Assembly (NCBI GenBank): GCA_026225435.1
Contig: JAMFST010000022.1
Span: 1 to 5,806 of the forward strand
Source: Labilithrix luteola
Lineage (GTDB): Bacteria > Myxococcota_A > Polyangia > Polyangiales > Polyangiaceae
Reading direction: 5' to 3'
DNA: 5,806 nucleotides
Shown here: piece by piece, positions 1 to 5,515 of the stretch
Layout of the letters: every line of letters begins with the position of its first letter
Numbering within the stretch: the stretch's first letter is position 1
Notes under the pieces: model-generated
What the model was told of the DNA's origin: nothing
Databases searched by the model: none
The model's input: only the letters and a program-made list of their open reading frames with translations
Position numbers and translations under genes: made by a program

Positions 1-274
1 CTTGATCTGCCGGCTGGCGCCGCCGCCTCCGGTGTACAAGCGGAGGTATCTGCAGCGCGGCGATGCCCTCAGCCTCGACGGCGGCGGCGCCATCGGCTTC
101 GACGTCGTAGGCGAGATGGGCTTCCCCGATCGCGCCGCATTCCAGGCCTGGAGGGTCGCGCTCTCCGCACCCTGCGTCGGCGAGCAGGTCCGCGCCGACG
201 AGGAGCGCTTCCTCGATCACGGCCACTACTTCGCCTACGTCGTCGAGGAGCACGTCACCAGCGCGGTGGAGTAG
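1..274 (+). CDS. EthD-domain protein, C-terminal part (cut by window start)
   Basis: The reading frame is open from the left edge and stops with TAG at 272-274, so only the last 90 or so residues are visible. The visible part fits the C-terminal half of an EthD / dimeric alpha-beta barrel domain: an aromatic and basic stretch (YKRRYLQR), a segment GFDVVGEMGF where the family has a substrate-facing beta strand, then ADEERFLD followed by YVVEEHV, the usual ending of these small proteins. Members are about 100 residues or are fused to a second copy. Many are of unknown function, and the founder accompanies an ether-degrading P450 system. A TTG at position 2 is in frame but is probably not the true start, because the domain should begin further upstream. 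The tetR gene follows after 11 bases, suggesting one transcript. Assignment is from pattern only. Confidence 0.6.
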   Translation, partial: LICRLAPPPPVYKRRYLQRGDALSLDGGGAIGFDVVGEMGFPDRAAFQAWRVALSAPCVGEQVRADEERFLDHGHYFAYVVEEHVTSAVE

Positions 275-285
275 GCTGGCACGCG

Positions 286-846
286 TTGCCCAGGCTCTGG
301 ACCGAGACGCTGCAGTCGCACAAGAAGGACGTCGAGGAGGCGATCCTCGACGCGGCTGCGGCGCTCGCCCGCGAGCACGGCATCACCGGCGTGACGATGT
401 CGGCGGCCGCCGAGCGGACCGGAGTCACGCGGGCGACCTTGTACCGGTACTTCCCCGACGTCGGGGCGATGGTCGGCGCCTGGCACCAGCGGCAAGTGCA
501 GCGGAACCTGGCCGAGCTCCTCGCCGCCCGCGACCGCGGCCGGGATACCGAGGAGCAGCTCGCCCTCGTGCTCGAGACCTACGCTCGCCTGGTGCACGAG
601 CAGCACTCCTCGGAGGTCCGGGCGATGGCGGCGAGCAGCGAGGCGTCGGCCGAGGGCTACCGCCAGCTCACCCTCGTGCTCGAGCAGCTGATCATCGCAG
701 GAATCCGCGCCGGGCGCCTCCGCCAGGACGTCTCCGCGGCGGAGCTGGCGAGCTTCTGTGTCCACGCGCTCGAGGCCGCCCGCGCCGCGACGACCAAGGC
801 CGCGTTGCGACGGCTGGTGGCCGTCACCGCCGGCGCTCTGCGCTGA
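286..846 (+). CDS. TetR/AcrR-family transcriptional regulator
   Basis: A 186-residue protein with the standard TetR layout. The N-terminal DNA-binding domain (about residues 15-62) has a first helix AILDAAAALAREHG and a helix-turn-helix ending in GVTRATLYRYFPD, the family's recognition-helix signature. The rest is a helical ligand-binding and dimerisation domain with no recognisable specificity. The start is TTG at 286-288. No ATG or GTG in this frame precedes the DNA-binding domain, and the next ATG (residue 38) would delete helix 1. A GGAG at 268-271 lies 14 bases upstream, a rather long spacing, inside the end of the EthD-like gene, so coupled translation is likely. Its regulated gene may be the EthD-like gene or something further left. 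The C-terminus meets the convergent dehydrogenase with one base between the stop codons. I see no palindromic operator nearby. Confidence 0.88.
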   Translation: MPRLWTETLQSHKKDVEEAILDAAAALAREHGITGVTMSAAAERTGVTRATLYRYFPDVGAMVGAWHQRQVQRNLAELLAARDRGRDTEEQLALVLETYARLVHEQHSSEVRAMAASSEASAEGYRQLTLVLEQLIIAGIRAGRLRQDVSAAELASFCVHALEAARAATTKAALRRLVAVTAGALR

Positions 847-847
847 C

Positions 848-1880
848 TCAGCTCGGCGGCACGAGAACCAGCCGCCCCGCGACCTCGCGGTTCTCCAGCC
901 GGGCGTGCGCGCGCACCGCCTCGTGGAGCGGCATGGTCTCCGACACGCACGACTTCACCGTGCCCGCCGCGGTGAGGTCGAGCGCCGTCTGCAGCTCCTC
1001 CACCGTCGTGGCGTAGGCGCCGATGATCTCCAGCTCCTTCACGATGATCATCCCCGGGTTGATCTCGATGTTCGCCGTGTCGAGGTTCCCCACGATGACC
1101 AGCCGGCCGCCCGGCGCCATGCAGCGCAGCGTCTGGGCGAAGGTGCTGCTGCCGACGATCTCGAGGGCCACTTCGACGCCGTCGCCGCTCATGATCTTCT
1201 TCACCTCGCGGGCAAAATCGAGCTCGCGCGCCACGATGACCTTCCAGGCGCCGGCGCGCTCGAGCGCCTCCACCTTGCTCGCGCTCGAGGTGACGGCGAT
1301 GACCCGCGCGCCGTCCTGGGTGCACAGCTGCACCGCCTGCAGACCGACGCCGCCGCTGGCGCCGGTGATGAGCACCGTCTCGCCCGGCCGGACGCGCGCG
1401 GGTGCGGCAGACGTGGACCGCGGTGCCGGTGGTGCAGCAGACGGTGGCCGCGTCGGGCCAGGAGAGCGTCGCCGGGATGTGCCCCAGGCCGAGCACCGGC
1501 GCGGTCATCAGCGTCGCGTAGCCACCGCGGATGTCCTCGCCGAAGAAGCGGCGGTCGTTCTTGCACAGGCTGTTGCGCTTCTTCGCGCAGTGGCCGCAAT
1601 CGCCGCAGCTCATTCGCTGCAAGGTCGCTGCGCGATCGCCGACCTTCCAGCCGGTGACGCCGGGGCCCACCTCGAGCACCTCGCCGACCACCTCGTGGCC
1701 CAGGATCGCCGGCAGCGGGATCGGCCCGAGGTCGCCGCGACGGGCGATGAGGTCGTGGTAGCAGACGCCGCACGCGCGCACGCCGAGCAGCACCTCCGTC
1801 GGCCCGGGAGAGGGATCGTCCACGTCCTGGAAGCGGAAGTTGTCCGTCCCACCGAGCGCCTGCAGCACCATCGCCTTCAT
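848..1880 (-). pseudogene. Zinc-dependent medium-chain dehydrogenase, acryloyl-CoA reductase-like, split by a frameshift
   Basis: The N-terminal half is read from ATG at 1880, with GGAGG at 1886-1890 five bases upstream. The C-terminal half is read in another frame that ends with TGA at 848-850. Skipping one base near 1393-1403 joins them into a 343-residue medium-chain dehydrogenase of normal length. Visible motifs are catalytic-zinc ligands Cys40 (GVCYHD) and His62-Glu63 (GHEVVGE), a structural-zinc loop with Cys92, 95, 98 and 106, a third catalytic cysteine around 148-149 (VCCTTGTAVH), and after the frameshift the NAD(P)-binding loop ITGASGGVG. The ending (GGRLVIVGNLD, a strand IIVKELEIIG, GRLVLVP) recalls archaeal NADPH acryloyl-CoA reductases; the substrate is inferred. 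It is the last gene of the tetR-CoA-transferase block, 31 bases after the beta subunit. As written, the protein would lose its cofactor-binding domain and run on as unrelated sequence to 657. A sequencing error in the GC-rich tract is equally possible. Confidence 0.82.
1393..1403 (-). other. Frameshift site in the dehydrogenase gene
   Basis: On the coding strand this is CACCCGCGCGCGT, a CCC run next to alternating CG. Upstream of it the frame encodes TGTAVHVCRT; downstream the family-like sequence RVRPGETVLITGA needs the frame that results from ignoring one base. Removing one C gives CRTARVRPGE, which leaves the same number of residues between TGTA and RPGE as related enzymes have. One extra base is therefore the simplest reading. 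I see no stimulatory element that would suggest programmed frameshifting. Confidence 0.78.
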
Positions 1881-1911
1881 GAGATCCTCCGCGCGCTCGT
1901 TCTCGAGGCGC

Positions 1912-2652
1912 TCAACCGACCAGCCCGAGGCGCAGGTCGTGACAGTCGATGCGCGCGATGACCGCGCGCGTGGCGGCGTCCGGCGCCCGGGTGGTGGCGA
2001 GCGAGGGGGAGGTCGCGAAGGCGAAGCCCGTGCGCTCCTCGATCTGCTCCTCGCTCGACCAGGCGTGCAGCCCGACGAGCGCGGCCCCCGGCGCGCCGAC
2101 CTCGAAGATCCCCAGATCGGTGATGAGCGGTGTGCGCCGCGCCGGATCCGTCGTCGAGGCCACCTGCACCTGCTCGACCAGCGAGCGCTTCCCCTGCCGC
2201 GGCATGAGCAGCACCGGCCGCTTCACCCAGCGTCGCAGCGACGAGGCGCCGGCGACGCCGGGGAACTTCACCCGCGGTCGACCGAGCTCGCCGGCGGCCG
2301 ACATGTTCGTCTGCCCGCTGCCGTCGATCTCCCCCGCGCCGAAGAAGACGACGTCCACCCGACCGCGTCGCGCGTGATCGAAGAGATCGGGGATGCTCAC
2401 CTCGGCGCGCCGCCCGTCGAGGTAGGCGAGGTCCTCCGACGAGCGGTGCAGCTCCGGCAGCGCCGGGTCGAGTGAGCCGACGCACGAGATGTACATCAGG
2501 TCGGGCGCGTGGGTGGCGCGGGCGAGCGCGATCGCCAGGATGGCCAGCGGCGAGGCCACGCCGGTGGCCACCACGTCGCCATCGTGGAGCTGCTCGGCCA
2601 TCCAGGCGACGACGGTGTCGGCGTGGAGCGATCGATCGACGGTGTCGTTCAT
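1912..2652 (-). CDS. Class I CoA-transferase-fold protein, beta-like subunit (GctB/IpdB type)
   Basis: A 246-residue protein that reads through as a CoA-transferase beta subunit: DGDVVATGVASPLAILAIAL (residues 24-43), THAPDLMYISCVGSLDPALP (47-66), VDVVFFGAGEIDGSGQTNMS (99-118), a glycine-rich GVAGASS (132-138), and TDLGIFEV (178-185). These match the order in glutaconate CoA-transferase GctB and in the steroid-ring hydrolase subunit IpdB. In an ungapped alignment by eye with GctB from the APD motif onward, catalytic Glu54 falls on Cys57 here, so classical transfer through a glutamyl-CoA intermediate is doubtful; hydrolase or ring-cleaving activity as in IpdAB is an alternative. The ATG overlaps the alpha-subunit stop by four bases (ATGA). 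There is no close Shine-Dalgarno (a GAGG lies 13 bases away), so translation is probably coupled. It presumably forms a heteromer with the alpha subunit in the cytoplasm. The substrate is unknown. Confidence 0.85.
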   Translation of the reverse strand: MNDTVDRSLHADTVVAWMAEQLHDGDVVATGVASPLAILAIALARATHAPDLMYISCVGSLDPALPELHRSSEDLAYLDGRRAEVSIPDLFDHARRGRVDVVFFGAGEIDGSGQTNMSAAGELGRPRVKFPGVAGASSLRRWVKRPVLLMPRQGKRSLVEQVQVASTTDPARRTPLITDLGIFEVGAPGAALVGLHAWSSEEQIEERTGFAFATSPSLATTRAPDAATRAVIARIDCHDLRLGLVG

Positions 2653-3413
2653 GCGGCGAGCGCGGCCTCGGCGTGGGCGAGATAGGCGAGGAGCGCCTCC
2701 TCGTCGTGGGAATAGCGACCGGAGCACCCGGTGGGGCGCGCGCCGTGAGCCAGCTCGGCGACCGCCTCGATCTGGAACCCGGGGATGGTGATCCGCGGCA
2801 GCCGCGCCACCCGCTCCTCCGCCGTCGCCAGCACGCGCCTGGCCGCGCCCGCGACCAGCAGGTCGGTCGTCGGGTCCTCGATGAACAGGTTCCCCTGCTC
2901 GTCGGCCGCGTGCGCGTGGATCAGGGCCACGTCGGGCGAGAAGGCCGCTTCCACCGGCACGCTCTCCCCGGTGAACGGATCGACCACGAACTTCACCGGC
3001 AGCTGCGCCGAGAGCGCCGTCGCCTCCACGTCCGGGATCGGCAGGAAGGGCACGCCCATGGCCGCCGCGCGCAGCCGCGTCACCACGCGGTAGCCGTCGT
3101 GCTCGCACCAGGCGATGGTCCCCTTCTCGATCGCCCGCTTCAGCGCCGGCATCGAGCGCACCCGGCCACCGACGGTGAGCGCGCCGAACACGTACTCGAC
3201 GCGCGAGGCGCACCCCGCCGCCACCAGCAGCTCCGCGGGGAGCGGGTTGGGCAGCGAGAGCACCCGCAGGTCACGCCTGCCCGCCTGGATGAGCGCCTGC
3301 ACCAGCCCGATGGGCGCGCGCCCGAGCATGAAGCCGCCCGGCGCGAGCCACGATCCATCCGGCACCGAGGCGGCCATCGCCTCGAGCGTCGACCACTTCG
3401 TCGCAGCCGTCAT
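2649..3413 (-). CDS. Class I CoA-transferase-fold protein, alpha-like subunit (GctA/IpdA type)
   Basis: A 254-residue protein with the alpha-subunit pattern of family I CoA-transferases: DGSWLAPGGFMLGRAPIGLV (residues 19-38, the glycine-rich loop after the first strand), ALIQAGRRDLRVLS (40-53), AWCEHDGYRVVTRLRAAAMG then VPFLP (101-125), FSPDVALIHAHAADEQGNLF (158-177), and an ATAEERV segment (196-202). It resembles GctA and IpdA more than the shorter acetoacetate-type subunits. Glu104 in CEHDGY lies where, by recalled alignment, IpdA carries a conserved functional glutamate (reported as Glu105). The start is ATG at 3411-3413, which overlaps the upstream tetR stop (ATGA) and has GAGG at 3418-3421 four bases before it. 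An earlier start at 3497 would lie inside tetR and add unrelated residues. Its partner is the next gene, overlapped by four bases. Substrate unknown; CoA-transferase versus hydrolase is open. Confidence 0.86.
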   Translation of the reverse strand: MTAATKWSTLEAMAASVPDGSWLAPGGFMLGRAPIGLVQALIQAGRRDLRVLSLPNPLPAELLVAAGCASRVEYVFGALTVGGRVRSMPALKRAIEKGTIAWCEHDGYRVVTRLRAAAMGVPFLPIPDVEATALSAQLPVKFVVDPFTGESVPVEAAFSPDVALIHAHAADEQGNLFIEDPTTDLLVAGAARRVLATAEERVARLPRITIPGFQIEAVAELAHGARPTGCSGRYSHDEEALLAYLAHAEAALAA

Positions 3414-4024
3414 CGGACCTCGAGCCCCTTGAAGAACAGATCGATCATCCCGTCCGCCACCTGCTCGTCGGACAGCTTCCCCTCGGGCAGGAACCATTTG
3501 TACACCCAGAGCACGGTGCCGAGGAACGCGTAGGCGGCGACGGTGGGGTCCACCTTGCGCACCAGCCCCCTGTCGATCGCCTCCTGCACCGAGCTCTCGA
3601 GGAAGCGCACGTAGCGCTTCTTGCGCGCGTTGATCTGCTTGCCGGCCGCGCCGGTGAGCGTGGCGTGCTCGTGCAGGATGATGGTGATCTCCTTGGACCA
3701 GCCGCGCGTGACCAGGGTCACGTTCTTCGCCATGCAGGCCTTGAGGCGCTCGACCGGATCCTCGATGCCGACGACCTGCAGGAGCACCTGCTCCTCGAAC
3801 AGGTCCATCCCGTAGCTCATGATGGCGAGGAGCAGGTTCTCCTTGCTCTCGATGTAGTGGTACAGCCCCGCCTTGGTGAGCCCGCAGGCCTCGGCGATCT
3901 CCTGCATCCCGGTCGCGGCGTAGCCCTTCGCGCAGATCAGCTTGGCCGCCGTCTCGAGGATGGCCTGGGTGCGGAGGCTGGCGGTGCCGGTATCGTCGCG
4001 ACGGCGTTTTGTGGCGGCATTCAC
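3410..4024 (-). CDS. TetR/AcrR-family regulator of the CoA-transferase operon (KstR2-like layout)
   Basis: A 204-residue TetR regulator. The DNA-binding domain spans about residues 17-65: AILETAAKLICAKGYAATGM, then EIAEACGLTKAGLYHYIESK, the helix-turn-helix with its typical LYHYxxSKE ending. The C-terminal helical domain (about 75-204) includes RKKRYVRFLESSVQEAIDRG and LWVYKWFLPEGKLSDEQVAD. This arrangement resembles regulators of acyl-CoA metabolism such as KstR2 and is expected to sense a CoA thioester. That ligand class is inferred. The start is GTG at 4022-4024; no ATG lies in frame before the domain. It is the first gene of the operon and overlaps the alpha subunit by four bases. A near-palindrome and a promoter lie directly upstream, so it very probably represses its own transcription and that of the genes after it. 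Confidence 0.92.
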   Translation of the reverse strand: MNAATKRRRDDTGTASLRTQAILETAAKLICAKGYAATGMQEIAEACGLTKAGLYHYIESKENLLLAIMSYGMDLFEEQVLLQVVGIEDPVERLKACMAKNVTLVTRGWSKEITIILHEHATLTGAAGKQINARKKRYVRFLESSVQEAIDRGLVRKVDPTVAAYAFLGTVLWVYKWFLPEGKLSDEQVADGMIDLFFKGLEVR

Positions 4025-4040
4025 GGTCGGTCGGAGCTCT

Positions 4041-4056
4041 TACCGACCGGTTGGTA
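4041..4056. promoter_or_regulatory. Probable TetR operator (near-perfect palindrome)
   Basis: The sequence TACCGACCGGTTGGTA equals its own reverse complement at 14 of 16 positions, with one mismatched base pair counted from each side. Size, GACCGGTC-like core and position, 17 bases before the GTG of the tetR gene, are typical for TetR-family sites. It covers the predicted -10 box and start point of the tetR promoter, so binding would block transcription. The palindrome is read directly; which protein binds it is inferred from position. Confidence 0.75.
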
Positions 4057-4079
4057 GGTCACATGGCGTGATGCGTCAA
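4051..4079 (-). promoter_or_regulatory. Predicted sigma-70-type promoter of the tetR-CoA-transferase operon
   Basis: On the minus strand a -35 box TTGACG (4079-4074) is followed after exactly 17 bases by TACCAA (4056-4051) as -10 box. The -35 matches the consensus at five of six positions and the -10 at three of six. Transcription would begin near 4044, leaving a leader of about 20 bases before the GTG at 4024. The -10 lies within the operator palindrome, which supports the assignment. The weak -10 keeps confidence moderate. Confidence 0.55.
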
Positions 4080-4116
4080 TGGCCAAGTCTACCGACCGTT
4101 GCCGACCGAGCCCCCG

Positions 4117-5382
4117 TCAGGTCTGCAGCAGCGCCACGGTCCCCACGCCGCCGTCGGCGCAGATGCTGACGATCGCCCGCGACCCGGCCGGCATCGCCGC
4201 CAGCTCCTTGATCGCCTGGCTGAGGATACGCGCCCCGGTGGCGCCGAAGGGATGCCCGAGGGCGACGCTTCCGCCGTTGGGGTTCAAGCGCTCGCGCGGC
4301 ACCTTGCCGAGCGGCGCATCGACCTTGGCCTTGTCACGCACCCACTCGGGAGTGTCGAGCGCCTTGAGCTGGTAGAGCACCTGCCCGCTGAAGGCCTCGT
4401 GGATCTCCCACAGCGCGATGTCGTCGTAGGTCAGCCCGTTGCGCGCGAGCAGGCGCGGGATGGCGTAGACCGGCGCCATCAGCAGCCCCTCTGTCCAGAT
4501 GTCCACAGCGGCGTCCTGGAAGTCGACGAGCACGGCGCGCGGCGTGGACGCGGGGATGCGCTCGAGGCCGACGTCGGTCGCCACCCACAGCGCGCCGGCA
4601 CCATCGGTCAGCGGCGAGGAGTTGCCGGCGGTCGCCGTGCCCTTCGCGCTGCGGTCGAACACCGGGCGCAGCTTGGCGAGCGCCGCCAGCGAGCTGTCCT
4701 TGCGGGGAAACGCGTCCTTGGTCACGCCGTCGACGGGGATGAGCAGGTCGTCGAAGAAGCCGCGTTCCTGCGCGGCGACGGCGCGCTGGTGCCCCTGGAG
4801 CGCCAGCTGGTCCTGCTCCTCGCGGCCGATGCCCCACTCCTGCGCGGTCTCCTCGGAGTGCTCGCCCATGCTCTTGCCGGTGGAGCGGTTCTTGATCGAC
4901 TGCAGGTGCAGCTTGGCCGATCCGAACGGCAGCTCGCTCACCAGCTTGGCCCGCTGGCCGAAGCTCTTCGCCTGCCCCACGCGCCGCACCCAGTCGGACA
5001 GGGGCTGGGTGAGCCCGAGCTGCACGTGGGTCATGCTCTCGGCGCCGCCGGCGATGGCCAGATCGCCGACGCCGCGCGCGAGGATCGACGCCTGGTCGAA
5101 CGCCGCCATCATGCTGGTCGAGCACTGCATGATCACCGTGGAGGTGGGCACGGTCGGGTCGATCTTGGCGTCGAGCCACGTCTCGCGCGCGAGGTTGGCG
5201 TACTCGAGGCTGGGGATGACGCTCCCCCAGGCGGCCGAGTCGATCTTGCCGGACACGAGCTTGGCCGCCATCGCCTGGAGCACGGGCACGCCGAGGCCGA
5301 TGGCGTCGCGCCCTTTCAGCCCTCCGTCGACGCGGGTGAAGGGGGTGCGCACTCCCGCTGCCAGCCAGACCTGCTTCGTCAT
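4117..5382 (-). CDS. Thiolase (acetyl-CoA C-acyltransferase, FadI-like)
   Basis: A 421-residue thiolase of full family length, expected to cleave a 3-ketoacyl-CoA with CoA or to condense acyl-CoAs. Visible landmarks are the start WLAAGVRTPFTRVDGGLKG; the nucleophile Cys87 in VIMQCSTSMMAAF; GGAESMTHV (112-120); DGAGALWVA (260-268); His328 in WEIHEAFSGQVL, where FadA-type enzymes have Asn and FadI-type enzymes have His; LNPNGGSVALGHPFGATGAR with His377; and Cys408 in SICADGGVG, the second catalytic cysteine. All catalytic positions are filled, so it should be active. The start is ATG at 5380-5382, with GGAGAGG (5389-5395) six bases before it. The longer open frame to 5547 adds only low-complexity arginine-rich sequence. 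It lies 92 bases upstream of tetR on the same strand; readthrough into that operon is possible, but a separate promoter between 5383 and 5515 is more likely. Substrate is not deducible. Confidence 0.93.
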   Translation of the reverse strand: MTKQVWLAAGVRTPFTRVDGGLKGRDAIGLGVPVLQAMAAKLVSGKIDSAAWGSVIPSLEYANLARETWLDAKIDPTVPTSTVIMQCSTSMMAAFDQASILARGVGDLAIAGGAESMTHVQLGLTQPLSDWVRRVGQAKSFGQRAKLVSELPFGSAKLHLQSIKNRSTGKSMGEHSEETAQEWGIGREEQDQLALQGHQRAVAAQERGFFDDLLIPVDGVTKDAFPRKDSSLAALAKLRPVFDRSAKGTATAGNSSPLTDGAGALWVATDVGLERIPASTPRAVLVDFQDAAVDIWTEGLLMAPVYAIPRLLARNGLTYDDIALWEIHEAFSGQVLYQLKALDTPEWVRDKAKVDAPLGKVPRERLNPNGGSVALGHPFGATGARILSQAIKELAAMPAGSRAIVSICADGGVGTVALLQT

Positions 5383-5515
5383 GATCCGCCTCTCCTTCGC
5401 CTTCGCCTGCCTTCGCGCGCCAGTCTCCGCCCGGTCCGCTCGGGGAGCAACGCAAGTCAGCTCGCGCGGGCGCGTCGGGCGGCGCGGGCGCCTGAGAACC
5501 GTGGCACGATGAGGC
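5383..5515. other. Divergent intergenic region between thiolase and dhaK
   Basis: This 133-base gap must hold the thiolase promoter and probably that of the dihydroxyacetone kinase. Apart from the thiolase ribosome-binding site (5389-5395), the clearest feature is three copies of CCTTCGC (5394-5400, 5400-5406, 5410-5416), purine-rich GCGAAGG on the thiolase strand. I could not find a convincing -35/-10 pair in either direction, nor a copy of the TACC/GGTA palindrome seen upstream of tetR. The thiolase therefore shows no visible sign of control by that regulator. Confidence 0.4.

Larger units (their letters stand above)
4024..4108. repeat. Cluster of CGGTCGG / CCGACCG half-sites around the operator
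   Basis: Five exact copies of the 7-base motif occur in 85 bases: CGGTCGG at 4024-4030 and 4028-4034 (overlapping each other and touching the start codon), and CCGACCG at 4043-4049 (within the palindrome), 4092-4098 and 4102-4108. The last two form a direct repeat with a 10-base period, about one helical turn, just upstream of the -35 box. They may be accessory sites for cooperative TetR binding. High GC raises the chance of random copies, but such density in one intergenic gap is unlikely to be accidental. Confidence 0.55.

Noticed and set aside
657..1400. Extension of the dehydrogenase N-terminal frame to 657, giving a 407-residue protein
   Set aside because: After about 1400 the translation becomes arginine/histidine-rich noise while the family sequence continues in another frame. 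The extension is run-on past a frameshift, not a novel C-terminal domain.
1914..1921. AACCGACC at the end of the beta-subunit gene as another TetR half-site
   Set aside because: A single short half-site inside coding sequence with no second arm; expected by chance at this base composition.
2629..2640. Alternating GATCGATCGA palindrome near the start of the beta-subunit gene
   Set aside because: Lies in coding sequence, is short and simple, and has no second copy nearby to suggest a repeat or binding site.
2472..3533. A 353-codon plus-strand open frame opposite the CoA-transferase subunits
   Set aside because: Same reason: arginine-rich shadow of two well-supported genes on the other strand, with no ribosome-binding site or recognisable motif.
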